Shown: positions 39,298-48,473 of the stretch, piece after piece | How positions within the stretch are numbered: position 1 is the first letter of the stretch | How the letters are laid out: each line of letters opens with the position of its first letter | Assembly (NCBI RefSeq): GCF_001941825.1 | Contig: NZ_CP019038.1 | Location: 4,526,001-4,590,000 of the forward strand | Length of the DNA stretch: 64,000 bases | Direction of reading: 5' to 3' | DNA from: Massilia putida | Lineage (GTDB): Bacteria > Pseudomonadota > Gammaproteobacteria > Burkholderiales > Burkholderiaceae_D | Made by a program: the position numbers and the translations under genes | Notes under the pieces: model-generated | The model's input: the letters and a program-made list of their open reading frames with translations, nothing else | What the model was told of the DNA's origin: nothing | Databases searched by the model: none

Positions 39298-40494
39298 ATG
39301 AGCAAACAACTTCAAGACGCATACATCGTCGCAGCGACCCGCACCCCCATCGGCAAGGCGCCGCGCGGCTTCTTCAACAAGACCCGTCCGGACGATCTGC
39401 TGGTGCACGCGATCCGCGGCGCGATGGCCGCCGTGCCGAACCTCGACCCGGCGCTGATCGTCGACGCGATCGTCGGCTGCTCGTTCCCGGAAGCGGAGCA
39501 GGGCTTCAACGTGGCCCGTAACGCCGTCGTGCTGGCCGGCCTGCCGAACACCGTCGGCGGCGTGACCGTCAACCGCTACTGCGCCTCGGGCATCACCGCC
39601 CTGGCCATGGCCGCGGACCGCATCCGCGTCGGCGAGGCCGACGTGATGATCGCCGGCGGCGTCGAGTCGATGTCGATGGTGCCGATGATGGGCCACCACC
39701 CGTCGATCAACATGGAGACGTTCAAGGACGAGAACGTGGGCCTGGCCTACGGCATGGGCCTGACGGCCGAGAAGGTCGCGGCCCAGTGGAAGGTGAGCCG
39801 CGAAGACCAGGATGCGTTCGGCCTGGAATCGCACCGCAAGGCCATCGCCGCCCAGCAGGCCGGCCTGTTCAAGGACGAGATCACCCCGGTCGAAATCGTC
39901 ACCCGCACGCCGGACCTGGCGAGCGGCGAGATCAAGGTCAAGCGCCGCACCGTCGACCTGGACGAAGGCCCGCGCGCCGACGCCAGCATGGAAGGCATGG
40001 CGAAGCTCAAGCCCGTCTTCGCCGCCAAGGGCAGCGTGACGGCGGCGACGTCGTCGCAGATGTCGGACGGCGCCGGCGCGCTGATCGTCGTCAGCGAGAA
40101 GATCCTGCGCGAACACAACCTGACCCCGCTGGCCAAGTTCTCCTCGTTCGCCGTGCGCGGCGTGCCGCCGGAGATCATGGGCATCGGTCCGAAGGTCGCG
40201 ATTCCCGCGGCGCTGGCCGCCGCCGGCATCACGCAGGACCAGCTGGACTGGATCGAACTGAACGAAGCCTTCGCGGCACAGGCATTGGCCGTCATCCGCG
40301 ACCTGGGCCTGGACACCAGCAAAGTGAACCCGCTGGGCGGCGCGATCGCCCTGGGCCACCCGCTGGGCGCGACCGGTGCGATCCGCGCCGCGACCGTCGT
40401 CCACGCCCTGCGCCGCAACAACCTGAAGTACGGCATGGTCACCATGTGCGTCGGCGCCGGCATGGGCGCGGCGGGCATCATCGAACGCGTGTAA
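39298..40494 (+). CDS. fadA: Acetyl-CoA C-acyltransferase (thiolase)
   Basis: A 398-residue thiolase. C95 in NRYCASG is the acyl-binding cysteine; H354 in ALGHPLGATGA and C384 in TMCVGAGMGAA complete the catalytic set. It performs the last step of the beta-oxidation spiral. It follows the HAD-ECH gene after 29 bp and is closed by a strong terminator at 40515. Confidence 0.95.
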   Translation: MSKQLQDAYIVAATRTPIGKAPRGFFNKTRPDDLLVHAIRGAMAAVPNLDPALIVDAIVGCSFPEAEQGFNVARNAVVLAGLPNTVGGVTVNRYCASGITALAMAADRIRVGEADVMIAGGVESMSMVPMMGHHPSINMETFKDENVGLAYGMGLTAEKVAAQWKVSREDQDAFGLESHRKAIAAQQAGLFKDEITPVEIVTRTPDLASGEIKVKRRTVDLDEGPRADASMEGMAKLKPVFAAKGSVTAATSSQMSDGAGALIVVSEKILREHNLTPLAKFSSFAVRGVPPEIMGIGPKVAIPAALAAAGITQDQLDWIELNEAFAAQALAVIRDLGLDTSKVNPLGGAIALGHPLGATGAIRAATVVHALRRNNLKYGMVTMCVGAGMGAAGIIERV

Positions 40495-40514
40495 TCCACA
40501 CGACGTAGACGGGA

Positions 40515-40549
40515 GGGTGGGTACGGCACAACCGTTCCCGCCCTTTTTT
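40515..40549 (+). terminator. Intrinsic terminator after fadA
   Basis: A 12-bp stem GGGTGGGTACGG with CCGTTCCCGCCC (one mismatch, one G-U), loop CACAA, followed by TTTTTT. It separates fadA from the next enoyl-CoA hydratase gene only 23 bp further on. Confidence 0.85.
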
Positions 40550-40571
40550 ATATGAATAAGCGAGACATCGA

Positions 40572-41345
40572 ATGGACATCCTGACCACCACCGCCGACGG
40601 CATCCTCACCCTCGAATTCAACCGCCCCGAACGCAAGAACGCGATCACGGGCGCCATGTACTCCATGCTGGCCGAGGCGCTGCGCGCGGCCGACACCGAC
40701 CCGCACGTCCGCGCCATCCTCATCACGGGCAAGCCCGAGATTTTCACGGCCGGTAACGACCTGGAAGACTTCCTGCACAACGTCGGTCCGGGCTCGATGC
40801 TGGAATCGCGTCCCGTCTTCCAGTTCATGCAGGCACTGGAAGGCTGCACCAAGCCGGTGGTCGCGGCGGTCGCCGGCGCCGCCGTCGGCATCGGCACGAC
40901 CTTGCTCATGCACTGCGACCTCGTGTACGCGGCCGACAACGCTAAATTCTCGATGCCGTTCAGCCAGCTGGGCCTGTGCCCGGAATTCGCCTCGTCGCTG
41001 CTCGTCGCGCAAGCGGCCGGCTACACGCGCGCGGCGGAAAAGCTGATGCTGGGCGAGGCGTTCGGCGCACAGGAAGCGTTCGAGATGGGCATCGTGGCCA
41101 AGGTGCTGCCGGCCGCCGAGTTGCTCGGGTTCGCGCAGGGGCAGGCCGCCAAGCTCGTGAAACTGCCGGCTGCATCGATCCGGACGACCAAGGCGCTCAT
41201 GAAGCGCCCGCGCGCGGCGCTGGTGAAGGAGACCATCATGGCCGAGAACGAACGCTTCAGCGCGATGCTGACCGGCGCCGAGGCGAAGGAAGCCTTCACG
41301 GCATTCTTCGAGAAGCGCAAGCCGGACTTCAGCAAGTTCGACTAA
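40572..41345 (+). CDS. Enoyl-CoA hydratase/isomerase family protein
   Basis: A 257-residue crotonase. Oxyanion-hole regions are FTAGNDLEDF and VAGAAVGIGTTLLMHCDLV; the substrate pocket follows FSMPFSQLGLCPEFASS. The glutamates that serve hydratases are not both obvious, so an isomerase or auxiliary role is possible. It lies after the fadA terminator but shares strand and likely pathway. Immediately downstream lies the transposase relic. Confidence 0.9.
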   Translation: MDILTTTADGILTLEFNRPERKNAITGAMYSMLAEALRAADTDPHVRAILITGKPEIFTAGNDLEDFLHNVGPGSMLESRPVFQFMQALEGCTKPVVAAVAGAAVGIGTTLLMHCDLVYAADNAKFSMPFSQLGLCPEFASSLLVAQAAGYTRAAEKLMLGEAFGAQEAFEMGIVAKVLPAAELLGFAQGQAAKLVKLPAASIRTTKALMKRPRAALVKETIMAENERFSAMLTGAEAKEAFTAFFEKRKPDFSKFD

Positions 41346-41350
41346 GAGCC

Positions 41351-41519
41351 GCTACCACAAGCCATCGACACAGCCTGAGCAGATGACGGCGGCGCCAGCG
41401 AAAGGAGCGCGACATGGATGTCTAGTCTGCGCTCGAAACGGATGCGCAACTTGCCGAAGCCGGCGAACCGGGCGTGGTGTCGCTCGACCACCCAGCGATA
41501 CCGGTCCGGAGGCCGGCCG
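41351..41519 (-). pseudogene. IS5-family transposase C-terminal relic, frameshifted
   Basis: On the minus strand, reading from 41519, the fragment DRYRWVVERHHARF then FGKLRIRFERRLDIHVALL is a typical C-terminus of IS5-type DDE transposases (the E of the DDE triad lies in WVVER). Near 41395 the frame must shift by one base to continue as AAVICSGCVDGLW and a stop. The rest of the gene and both inverted ends are gone. The surviving piece fills the 176 bp between the enoyl-CoA hydratase and the dehydrogenase genes. Confidence 0.8.
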
Positions 41520-41521
41520 AA

Positions 41522-42598
41522 TCACACCGCCGCGGCAATCGCCTTGCCGACCTCCGTCGTATTCGCCGTACCGCCCAGGTCCGGCGTCTTCGGCCCCTGC
41601 GCCAGCACCAGCTCGATCGCCTTCATGATGGCCTCGTTCGCAGCCTGGTAACGCTCGTCGCCGTTGCCGAGGAATTCCAGCATCATCGCGCCGGACCAGA
41701 TCATGCCGATCGGATTGGCGATGTTCTTGCCGTAGATGTCGGGCGCGGAACCGTGCACGGGCTCGAACAGTGACGGGAAGGTGCGTTCCGGGTTCAGGTT
41801 GGCCGACGGTGCGATGCCGATGGTGCCGGTGCAGGCCGGGCCCAGGTCCGACAGGATGTCGCCGAACAGGTTGGAGGCGACCACGACGTCGAAACGTTCC
41901 GGCGACAGCACGAAGCGGGCGCACAGGATGTCGATGTGGTACTTGTCCCACTTCACGTCCGGATAGGACTCTCCCATCGCTTCGACCCGCTGGTCCCAGT
42001 AGGGCATGCTGATCGAGATGCCGTTCGACTTGGTGGCGGAGGTCAGGTGTTTTTTCGGACGGCTCTGGGCCAGGTCGAAGGCGTATTTCAAGATGCGGTC
42101 CGTGCCCTTGCGGGTGAACACGGCGTCCTGCACCACGAATTCGCGGTCAGTGCCTTCGAACATCTTGCCGCCCACGGAAGAATATTCTCCCTCCGTGTTT
42201 TCGCGCACCACATAAAAGTCGATGTCGCCGGGCTTGCGGTTGGCCAGCGGGCTCGGCACGCCGGGCATCAGACGCACCGGGCGCAGGTTGACGTACTGGT
42301 CGAACTCGCGGCGGAACTTCAGCAGCGAACCCCACAGGGAGATATGGTCGGGAACCAGGTTGGGCATGCCGGCGGCGCCGAAATAGATGGCGTCGAAGCC
42401 TTCGAGCTGTGTGCGCCAGTCGTCCGGCATCATCTGGCCGTGCTCGAGGTAGTAATCGCAATTGGCCCAGGCCATGGTCGTGAATTCGAGGTCGAGCCCG
42501 AAACGGCTGGCGGCGGCCTCCAGCACGCGCAGGCCTTCCGGCATCACTTCGTTGCCGATGCCGTCGCCGGCGATGACTGCAATCTTCTGCTTCTTCAT
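41522..42598 (-). CDS. Tartrate/D-malate dehydrogenase (DmlA/TtuC family)
   Basis: A 358-residue member of the isocitrate/isopropylmalate dehydrogenase family. The start MKKQKIAVIAGDGIGNEV at ATG 42598 has AAGGAATCACC before it; the longer frame from 42721 is not used. Family marks are RENTEGEYSSVGG, NLFGDILSDLGP and EPVHGSAPDIYGKNIANP. Relatives oxidatively decarboxylate D-malate to pyruvate, or act on tartrate. Placed beside a carnitine-oxygenase set, D-malate is the more likely substrate, because L-carnitine cleavage should yield the R isomer of malate. It points away from the transporter operon but next to its presumed regulator. Its stop abuts the IS relic. Confidence 0.9.
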   Translation of the reverse strand: MKKQKIAVIAGDGIGNEVMPEGLRVLEAAASRFGLDLEFTTMAWANCDYYLEHGQMMPDDWRTQLEGFDAIYFGAAGMPNLVPDHISLWGSLLKFRREFDQYVNLRPVRLMPGVPSPLANRKPGDIDFYVVRENTEGEYSSVGGKMFEGTDREFVVQDAVFTRKGTDRILKYAFDLAQSRPKKHLTSATKSNGISISMPYWDQRVEAMGESYPDVKWDKYHIDILCARFVLSPERFDVVVASNLFGDILSDLGPACTGTIGIAPSANLNPERTFPSLFEPVHGSAPDIYGKNIANPIGMIWSGAMMLEFLGNGDERYQAANEAIMKAIELVLAQGPKTPDLGGTANTTEVGKAIAAAV

Positions 42599-42625
42599 GG
42601 GGTGATTCCTTGAACAGGGTTGACG

Positions 42626-42666
42626 TTGTCGACAAGCATATCGAATACGATCCAACATGTAATCAA
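42626..42666 (-). promoter_or_regulatory. Candidate promoter and operators of the D-malate dehydrogenase gene
   Basis: On the minus strand TTGATT (42666-42661), 17-bp spacer and CGATAT (42643-42638) form a fair sigma-70 promoter. Two palindromes overlap it: ATCG-AATA-CGAT (42640-42651) in the spacer region and TTGTCGACAA (42626-42635) near the start point. Such placement suggests repression, by the neighbouring XRE-PAS protein or another regulator. Confidence 0.4.
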
Positions 42667-42911
42667 GGGATCCGTGAACCGAAAAGACACGAAGCGTAAA
42701 TAATCCTTCGGATGCTTCCACGTCCCATGCGCCCAGAGCTCAGTGCCAGCCGGACCTCGGCACCGTGGCCCACCGGTTCTGGAAGTGCAGGTCGAATTGC
42801 TGGACTGGCCGATCAACTGAGCGCCGAAGGCTTCCAGAGCGCGCTCGGGAACGATGGCAATGTGCGCGTTTGCGTCGCCTTCCTCGAAGAGTGGCTCAAC
42901 GCATCCTGGGT
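42667..42911. other. Intergenic region, possible decayed gene fragment
   Basis: Between the dehydrogenase promoter and the XRE-PAS stop. On the minus strand a segment reading VEPLFEEGDANAHIAIVPER, and in another frame further on VQQFDLHFQNRWATVPRSGWH up to a stop near 42739, has coding-like character split over two frames. I do not recognise the family. No intact gene. Confidence 0.3.
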
Positions 42912-43901
42912 CTATCGGGGCTGGATCGCGACGACGACCCAGGCTAGCGCGCCATCGTCGCGCCTTCCGGCCGTCATGCGGACTTGCGCCGGCAGCGCTT
43001 CGCCGCGGCTGTCCTGCAGGGCGGTCTCGAAGGGGGAGGGCGATTTGGCGCGCGCACTCCGGCGCAGGCGGGCACCGCCGTCGGCGAACCGCTTCAGCAA
43101 GGCCTCGCCTTCCAACTCCGCCTTCGGGTAGCCGAGCCAGGCCGCCAGCGCGTCGTTGACGGACTCGCAGCGCAAGTCGGCATCCAGCAGGGCCATGCCA
43201 TCGGACCCCAGATCGAGCACCGCGCGGCAGCGCGCCCGTTCGTCGCGCAAGGCCTGCTCGACCAGCTTTTGCGCGGTGTTCTCCATGCTGATGCCGACGA
43301 ACTTGATGACGCGTCCGTCGAACTCGCGCACCGGCGTGGCGCGGGAGCTGATCCAGCGGACCGTGCCGTCGGGCTGGATCAGGCGGAAATCGAATTCGTG
43401 CGGGGTGCCGAGACGGATCGACTCTTCGTAGATCCGCTGCATCATCGGGATGTCGTCCGGGTGCACGTGCGTATAGAAGGCTTCGTTGCTCTCGACCTGC
43501 CAGCCGTAGACGGATTCCACGTTCGACGAGTACTTGACGTCGTCGGTGATGAGATCCCATTCCCAGGTCACGATGCGGGCGCCTTCCTGGGCCAGCTTCA
43601 TGCGTGCTTCATTCGCCACCACCTCGGCCGTGTAGCGGCGCCGCACGTCGGTCATCGGCAGGTCGACGCTCGTCGCGCTTTCCATTTCGTGCTGCGCCTG
43701 TTCGCCGTAGCGCAGCCAGACCCAGTTCACGCCCAGGAAGGCCGCCAGCTTGCGCAGCTTCTCGTAATCGATCTCGCCGCCCTTGGTCCACTTGTGCACC
43801 GCCGGCCGGGATACGCCCAACACAGTCGCGACCGCCTGCAAGGTCAGGTTCTTGTGTTCGAGCAGCTCCTTGAGGCGGAACGCAAAACTGTTTTCTGTCA
43901 T
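42912..43901 (-). CDS. XRE-type HTH regulator with PAS domains
   Basis: A 329-residue protein starting MTENSFAF at 43901; an in-frame ATG at 43913 adds four residues. Residues 1-65 are a cI/Cro-like helix-turn-helix (LQAVATVLGVSRPAVHKWTK). A PAS fold with PAC follows (about 95-215, with DITYSSNV-like and RWISSRATPVREFDGRVIKF), then a second, shorter PAS-like segment (about 220-329). It is divergent from the BCCT transporter; two palindromes near that promoter suit a dimeric XRE protein. It is therefore the likely local regulator, probably a repressor relieved by carnitine or a breakdown product. The ligand is not known. Confidence 0.85.
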   Translation of the reverse strand: MTENSFAFRLKELLEHKNLTLQAVATVLGVSRPAVHKWTKGGEIDYEKLRKLAAFLGVNWVWLRYGEQAQHEMESATSVDLPMTDVRRRYTAEVVANEARMKLAQEGARIVTWEWDLITDDVKYSSNVESVYGWQVESNEAFYTHVHPDDIPMMQRIYEESIRLGTPHEFDFRLIQPDGTVRWISSRATPVREFDGRVIKFVGISMENTAQKLVEQALRDERARCRAVLDLGSDGMALLDADLRCESVNDALAAWLGYPKAELEGEALLKRFADGGARLRRSARAKSPSPFETALQDSRGEALPAQVRMTAGRRDDGALAWVVVAIQPR

Positions 43902-43988
43902 AAATCGATCCAAGGTTGGCGGTATGGCACGGTGCCGCTCGAAAGTATAGCTCAGCGACCCCGTGCGTAAAAAACCCGCAAATTCTGC

Positions 43989-44017
43989 TTGTACGCGGCG
44001 CGCAAATTCCCTAGAAT
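43989..44017 (+). promoter_or_regulatory. Promoter of the BCCT-cntA operon
   Basis: TTGTAC (43989-43994), exactly 17 bp, then TAGAAT (44012-44017): a good sigma-70 promoter. The expected start is near 44024, leaving a leader of about 119 nt before ATG 44143. Confidence 0.65.
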
Positions 44018-44023
44018 GAATTC

Positions 44024-44058
44024 GTAAACCGTAGTTTTACCGTAAACCATGAGTTTAC
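44024..44058 (+). promoter_or_regulatory. Tandem operator palindromes at the BCCT-cntA promoter
   Basis: Two imperfect copies lie in tandem: GTAAAC-CGTA-GTTTTAC (44024-44040) and GTAAAC-CATGA-GTTTAC (44042-44058), 18 bp apart. They cover the expected transcription start to about +35, ideal for repression. The size and symmetry fit a dimeric helix-turn-helix protein such as the divergent XRE-PAS product. Confidence 0.6.
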
Positions 44059-44116
44059 AGAACTCCGCAGATGGGCGCCAGTACTGGACCAGACTGCGGC
44101 ACAAATAAATAATCCA

Positions 44117-44130
44117 TGTGAAAGTTCACA
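44117..44130 (+). promoter_or_regulatory. Palindrome before the BCCT ribosome site
   Basis: TGTGAA-AG-TTCACA directly followed by the ribosome site GGAGGAG and ATG 44143. The four-base core is too short for a standard CRP site. It may be another operator or a small RNA hairpin affecting translation. Confidence 0.4.
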
Positions 44131-44142
44131 GGAGGAGACTGT

Positions 44143-45753
44143 ATGAGAAATACCTCGCTACGCAGCGACGGGTTCCTGACCGGCTGCACCATCGCGGCCG
44201 TGCTGGTAACCGTCGTCGCCCTGGCGGAATGGCCTGCCGAGGCAGCTGCCACCGCTTCCCACCTCTTCGAATGGTCGACGCGTGCCTTCGGGGCGTTGGT
44301 CCAGGTACTCGCCTTCGGCTGCGTCCTGGCGTGCCTGGCCCTCGCTTTCAGCACGTACGGCAACGTGAGGCTGGGCGAAGACAAGCCGGAATATTCGACC
44401 CTCTCCTGGATCTTCATGTTCATCTGCGCCGGCATGGGTTCTTCCACCATGTACTGGGGCGTGATGGAGTGGGTCTACTATTACCAGACGCCGGGCCTGA
44501 ACGTCGTCAGCGGCAGCCGCGACGCGCTGGAGTACAGCATCAGCTACTCCTTCTTCCACTGGGGCCTGAGCGCGTGGGCGATCTATGCGCTGCCGTCCCT
44601 GGCCATGGCCTACCACTTCCACGTGAGGAAGAACAAGGGCCTGAACCTGGCCTCCATCGTCGAGGCCATCACGGGCTTCCGCGCTGCCGGCCCGGTCGGG
44701 CGGGTGGTCGACCTGATCTTCCTGCTGACGATGTTCGGCGCGCTGACCGTCTCGATCGCGCTGACCGCCTCGACCCTCACGCGCGGCCTGGCCAGCCTGA
44801 CCGGCGTGCCCGATACCTTCACCACCCAGCTCGTCATCATCATCGGCGTGTCGATCCTGTTCTCGCTGAGCGCCTACGTCGGCATCGACGGCGGCATGCA
44901 GCGCCTGAGCCATATGGTGTGCTGGGGCGCGCTGCTGCTGGCCGCGGTGGTGTTCGTGATCGGTCCGACCCAGTTCACCGGCAGTAATATCGTGAATGGC
45001 CTCGGCCGCATGCTGCAGGACTATGTGCATATGAGCCTCTTCACCGACCCGACCGGGGATGGTTCCTTCAGCCGCAACTGGACGGTGTTCTACTGGCTCT
45101 GGTGGGTGTCGTACTCGCCGGGTGTCGCGATGTTCGTCGCCCGCGTATCGAAGGGCCGCAAGATCAAGGAAGTGATCATGGCGCTCCTGCTGGGCGGCAG
45201 CGTCGGATGCTGGTTCTTCTTCGGCGCGCTCGAAAGCTACAGCATGCACCAGTTCCTGTCGGGCGCCATCGACGTGCCGCGCATCCTGAAGGAGCACGGC
45301 GGCGAAGAGGCGGTCCAGATCCTGCTGAACGCCATGCCGGCCGGTAAATTCTTCCTGGGCGTCTATCTGGCCATCATGGTGGTCTTCCTCGCCGCCCACG
45401 TGGATGCCGTCGCCTATGCCGTGGCCGCCACCACCACCCGCAACCTGCGCGAAGGCGAGGACCCGAGCCCGACCAGCCGCGTGTTCTGGTGCGTGATGCT
45501 GACCCTGGTGCCGCTGGCCATGCTGTTCACCAAGGCGTCGCTGGAAACCATGAAGACCGCCGTGGTGCTGACCGCGATTCCCTTCCTGGCCATCCTCGCC
45601 GTGAAGCTGTTCGGCCTGTTCCGCTGGCTGATCCAGGATTACGGCAACACGCCGGCCCACCTGATCGAGTCGTCCACGATGCCGCCGCCGCATGCGATGC
45701 GTGCGCCGCGGGACCGGGACGCCGGCAGCAAGCGGGCCGCCATCGCGGAGTAA
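44143..45753 (+). CDS. BCCT-family transporter, CaiT-like (carnitine or related betaine)
   Basis: A 536-residue BCCT protein with about 12 transmembrane helices. The substrate helix reads [20 protein letters not shown] (about residues 97-116), closer to CaiT (which has EWAYYYQTP) than to the BetP glycine-rich motif; the family signature [15 protein letters not shown] follows near 312. CaiT-type carriers move carnitine or gamma-butyrobetaine. A methionine two residues before FVAR falls near the place where CaiT replaces the sodium site, so exchange rather than sodium symport is possible. Strong ribosome site GGAGGAG. It heads the operon with the oxygenase genes. Confidence 0.9.
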   Translation: MRNTSLRSDGFLTGCTIAAVLVTVVALAEWPAEAAATASHLFEWSTRAFGALVQVLAFGCVLACLALAFSTYGNVRLGEDKPEYSTLSWIFMFICAGMGSSTMYWGVMEWVYYYQTPGLNVVSGSRDALEYSISYSFFHWGLSAWAIYALPSLAMAYHFHVRKNKGLNLASIVEAITGFRAAGPVGRVVDLIFLLTMFGALTVSIALTASTLTRGLASLTGVPDTFTTQLVIIIGVSILFSLSAYVGIDGGMQRLSHMVCWGALLLAAVVFVIGPTQFTGSNIVNGLGRMLQDYVHMSLFTDPTGDGSFSRNWTVFYWLWWVSYSPGVAMFVARVSKGRKIKEVIMALLLGGSVGCWFFFGALESYSMHQFLSGAIDVPRILKEHGGEEAVQILLNAMPAGKFFLGVYLAIMVVFLAAHVDAVAYAVAATTTRNLREGEDPSPTSRVFWCVMLTLVPLAMLFTKASLETMKTAVVLTAIPFLAILAVKLFGLFRWLIQDYGNTPAHLIESSTMPPPHAMRAPRDRDAGSKRAAIAE

Positions 45754-45818
45754 GACCACGGCATCCCCGCCCTGCGTTCGCCGAGCCACATACTCTTTAT
45801 ATTTTTTTACCGTTGTGT

Positions 45819-45831
45819 TAACCAATGGTTA
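45819..45831 (+). promoter_or_regulatory. Palindrome before cntA
   Basis: TAACCA-A-TGGTTA in an A/T-rich 99-bp gap between the transporter and cntA, 21 bp before the cntA start. It may be a second control point, with AT-rich flanks (TATATTTTTTTACC, GTTAAACGTGAGGA). Confidence 0.4.
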
Positions 45832-45852
45832 TCTGTTAAACGTGAGGATACA

Positions 45853-46974
45853 ATGAATCATATCGCCAAGCTGCCGGCCGACTTCTGCGCCGATACCGAA
45901 AACGCCTGGACGCTGCCGGCGTCCTACTACACCGACCCCGCCATCTTCGAGTACGAGAAGGAAAAGATCTTCGCCCACAGCTGGATCTGCGTGGCCCACC
46001 GCAGCGAGCTGGCGGAGACGAACGACTACGTCACCCGCGAGGTGATCGGCGAAAGCATCGTGGTGCTGCGCGACCGCGACGGCGTGCTGCGCGCCTTCTA
46101 CAACGTGTGCCCGCACCGCGGCCACCAGCTGCTGACCGGCAGCGGCCGCGCGCGCAACGTGATCACCTGTCCCTACCACGCCTGGACCTTCAAGCTGGAC
46201 GGCGAGCTGGCCCATGCGCGCAATTGCGACAACGTGCCGAATTTCGACAAGGACAAGTCCAGCCTGGTCCCGCTCAAGGTGGAGGAGTACGCGGGCTTCA
46301 TCTTCATCAACATGGACCCCGAGGCCGGCACCGTGGAAGAGCAGCTGCCCGGCCTGGAAAGCCGTCTGCGCGCGGCCTGTCCGGTGATCGACCAGCTGCA
46401 TCTCGGCGCCCGCTTCGTCACCGAGACGGCCGCCAACTGGAAGAGCATCGTCGACAACTACATGGAGTGCTATCACTGCGGACCGGCCCACCCCGGCTTT
46501 TCCGATTCCGTGCAGGTCGACAAATACGTTCACACCCTGCACGGCAACTGGACCCTGCAGTTCGGCCTGGCCAAGTCCTCGGAAAAATCGTTCAAGCTCG
46601 ACCCCTCGATCAAGGATCCGAGCTTCAGCGGTTTCTGGGCCTGGCCCTGCACCATGTTCAACGTGCCGCCGGGCGCCGACTTCATGACCGTGATCTATGA
46701 ATTGCCGGTCAGCGCCGAGGTCACGCTGCAGCACTACGACATCTACTTCCTCAACAAGGAACTGACCGAGGAGCAGACCAAGCTGGTCGAGTGGTACCGC
46801 ACCGTGTTCCGCCCGGAAGACCTGAATCTGGTCGAAAGCGTGCAGCGCGGCCTGAAGTCGCGCGGCTACCGCGGCCAGGGCCGCATCATGGTGGACCGCC
46901 AACGCAGCGGCATCAGCGAGCACGGCATCGTCCACTTCCACCGCAAGATGGCGAACGAGTACGGCGATGAGTGA
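45853..46974 (+). CDS. cntA: Rieske oxygenase of the carnitine monooxygenase type (CntA/YeaW-like)
   Basis: A 373-residue oxygenase. The Rieske cluster ligands are C86-x-H88 (CPHRGH) and C106-x2-H109 (CPYHAW). The mononuclear site is E205-C-Y-H208 and H213 in the run [12 protein letters not shown], with D323 in [11 protein letters not shown] glutamate at 205 bridging the two centres, where most Rieske oxygenases have aspartate, is the mark of CntA/YeaW; even the numbering agrees with Acinetobacter CntA as I recall it. The enzyme cleaves the C-N bond of carnitine to trimethylamine and malic semialdehyde. Related quaternary amines (gamma-butyrobetaine, betaine) are alternatives. It overlaps the aldehyde dehydrogenase by 8 bp. 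Confidence 0.88.
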   Translation: MNHIAKLPADFCADTENAWTLPASYYTDPAIFEYEKEKIFAHSWICVAHRSELAETNDYVTREVIGESIVVLRDRDGVLRAFYNVCPHRGHQLLTGSGRARNVITCPYHAWTFKLDGELAHARNCDNVPNFDKDKSSLVPLKVEEYAGFIFINMDPEAGTVEEQLPGLESRLRAACPVIDQLHLGARFVTETAANWKSIVDNYMECYHCGPAHPGFSDSVQVDKYVHTLHGNWTLQFGLAKSSEKSFKLDPSIKDPSFSGFWAWPCTMFNVPPGADFMTVIYELPVSAEVTLQHYDIYFLNKELTEEQTKLVEWYRTVFRPEDLNLVESVQRGLKSRGYRGQGRIMVDRQRSGISEHGIVHFHRKMANEYGDE

Positions 46975-48445
46975 GCGCGGCCACCTGGAAGGCGCCCCGC
47001 GCCTGAACGACGAGACCCTGTTCCGCCAGCAGGCCTGCATCGGCGGGGAATGGCGCGATGCGGCAAATGGCGCCACCGTGCAGGTGTTCGATCCCGCCGG
47101 CGCCGGGCGCATCGGCAGCGTGCCCTGCATGGGCGAGGCCGAGACGGTGGCGGCGATCGAAGCCGCCCACGCCGCCCTGCCGGCATGGCGCGCCCGCACC
47201 GCGAAGGAACGTGCGGCGCTGCTGCGCGCATGGTACGAGCTGGTCCTGCGGCATGAAGACGACCTGGCCGCCATCATGACCTGGGAGCAGGGCAAACCGC
47301 TGCACGAGGCGCGCGGCGAGATCCGCTACGCCGCCTCCTTCATCGAATGGTTTGCCGAGGAAGGCAAGCGGGTGTACGGCGACGTGATCCCGTCGCCGGG
47401 CGCCGACAAGCGCCTGGTGGTCGTGCGCGAACCGGTCGGCGTCTGCGCCGCCATCACGCCGTGGAACTTCCCGGCCGCGATGATCGCCCGCAAGGCCGGA
47501 CCGGCCCTGGCCGCCGGTTGCACCATGGTCGTCAAGCCCGCCAACGAGACGCCGTTCAGCGCGCTGGCGCTGGCCGATCTCGCGCTGCGGGCCGGCATTC
47601 CCGCCGGCGTGCTGAACGTCGTCACCGGCGATGCCGTCGCCATCGGCAGCCAGCTCACCGGCCATCCGCTGGTGCGCAAGCTGTCGTTCACCGGCTCCAC
47701 GCCGGTCGGGCGCCTGCTGATGCAGCAGTGCGCCGGCACCGTCAAGAAGGTCTCGCTCGAACTGGGCGGCAATGCGCCCTTCATCGTGTTCGAGGATGCC
47801 GACATCGACGCCGCCGTCGACGGCGCACTGCAGGCCAAGTACCGCAACGCCGGCCAGACCTGCGTCTGCGTCAACCGCCTCTACGTGCACGACGCCGTCT
47901 ACGAGCGCTTCGTCGAGCGGTTCTCGGCCAGGGTCGCGCAGCTGCGCGTCGGGCGCGGCTTCGACGCCGCATCCGAGATCGGACCGCTCATCAGCGGCAA
48001 GGCCATCGACAAGGTGGCCGAGCTGGTGGCCGATGCGGTCGGCAAGGGCGCGCGGGTGGCGGTCGGCGGCGCCAAGCATGCCGCCGGCCCCGGCTTCTAT
48101 GCGCCGACGGTGCTGACGGAGGTCGCGCCGGGCATGCGCATCCTCGACGAGGAAGTGTTCGGACCCGTGGCGCCGATCGTGCGCTTCCATGCCGAGGACG
48201 AGGTCGTGCGCATGGCGAACGACACCATCTACGGGCTCGCGGCCTACTTCTACAGCCGGGACATCGGCCGCGCCTGGCGCGTGGCGGAGCAGCTCGAGTA
48301 CGGCATGGTCGGCATCAACACCGGCCTGATCTCGAACGAAGTCGCGCCCTTCGGCGGCGTGAAGCAGTCGGGGCTCGGGCGCGAAGGCTCGCGCTACGGC
48401 ATCGAGGACTACATGGAAATGAAATACCTCTGCATGGCCGTGTAG
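46967..48445 (+). CDS. NAD(P)-dependent aldehyde dehydrogenase, probable malic semialdehyde dehydrogenase
   Basis: A 492-residue member of the succinate-semialdehyde (GabD-like) branch. The base E265 lies in [10 protein letters not shown] and the nucleophile C299 in [23 protein letters not shown] binds the cofactor. Its place between the oxygenase and reductase genes argues that it removes the toxic aldehyde made by CntA, giving malate. Family members with succinate semialdehyde as substrate cannot be excluded by sequence alone. Start overlaps the cntA stop. Confidence 0.9.
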   Translation: MSERGHLEGAPRLNDETLFRQQACIGGEWRDAANGATVQVFDPAGAGRIGSVPCMGEAETVAAIEAAHAALPAWRARTAKERAALLRAWYELVLRHEDDLAAIMTWEQGKPLHEARGEIRYAASFIEWFAEEGKRVYGDVIPSPGADKRLVVVREPVGVCAAITPWNFPAAMIARKAGPALAAGCTMVVKPANETPFSALALADLALRAGIPAGVLNVVTGDAVAIGSQLTGHPLVRKLSFTGSTPVGRLLMQQCAGTVKKVSLELGGNAPFIVFEDADIDAAVDGALQAKYRNAGQTCVCVNRLYVHDAVYERFVERFSARVAQLRVGRGFDAASEIGPLISGKAIDKVAELVADAVGKGARVAVGGAKHAAGPGFYAPTVLTEVAPGMRILDEEVFGPVAPIVRFHAEDEVVRMANDTIYGLAAYFYSRDIGRAWRVAEQLEYGMVGINTGLISNEVAPFGGVKQSGLGREGSRYGIEDYMEMKYLCMAV

Positions 48446-48473
48446 GCCAGCGAGGATCGAAGAGATCGCAGCA

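Noticed and set aside
43160..43560. Long minus-strand open frame 42595-43560 as a separate gene
   Set aside because: Over most of its length it overlaps the XRE-PAS gene in another frame and lacks any domain.
44117..44130. TGTGAAAGTTCACA as a CRP site
   Set aside because: The half-sites are separated by four bases instead of six, and the element lies downstream of the promoter next to the ribosome site.
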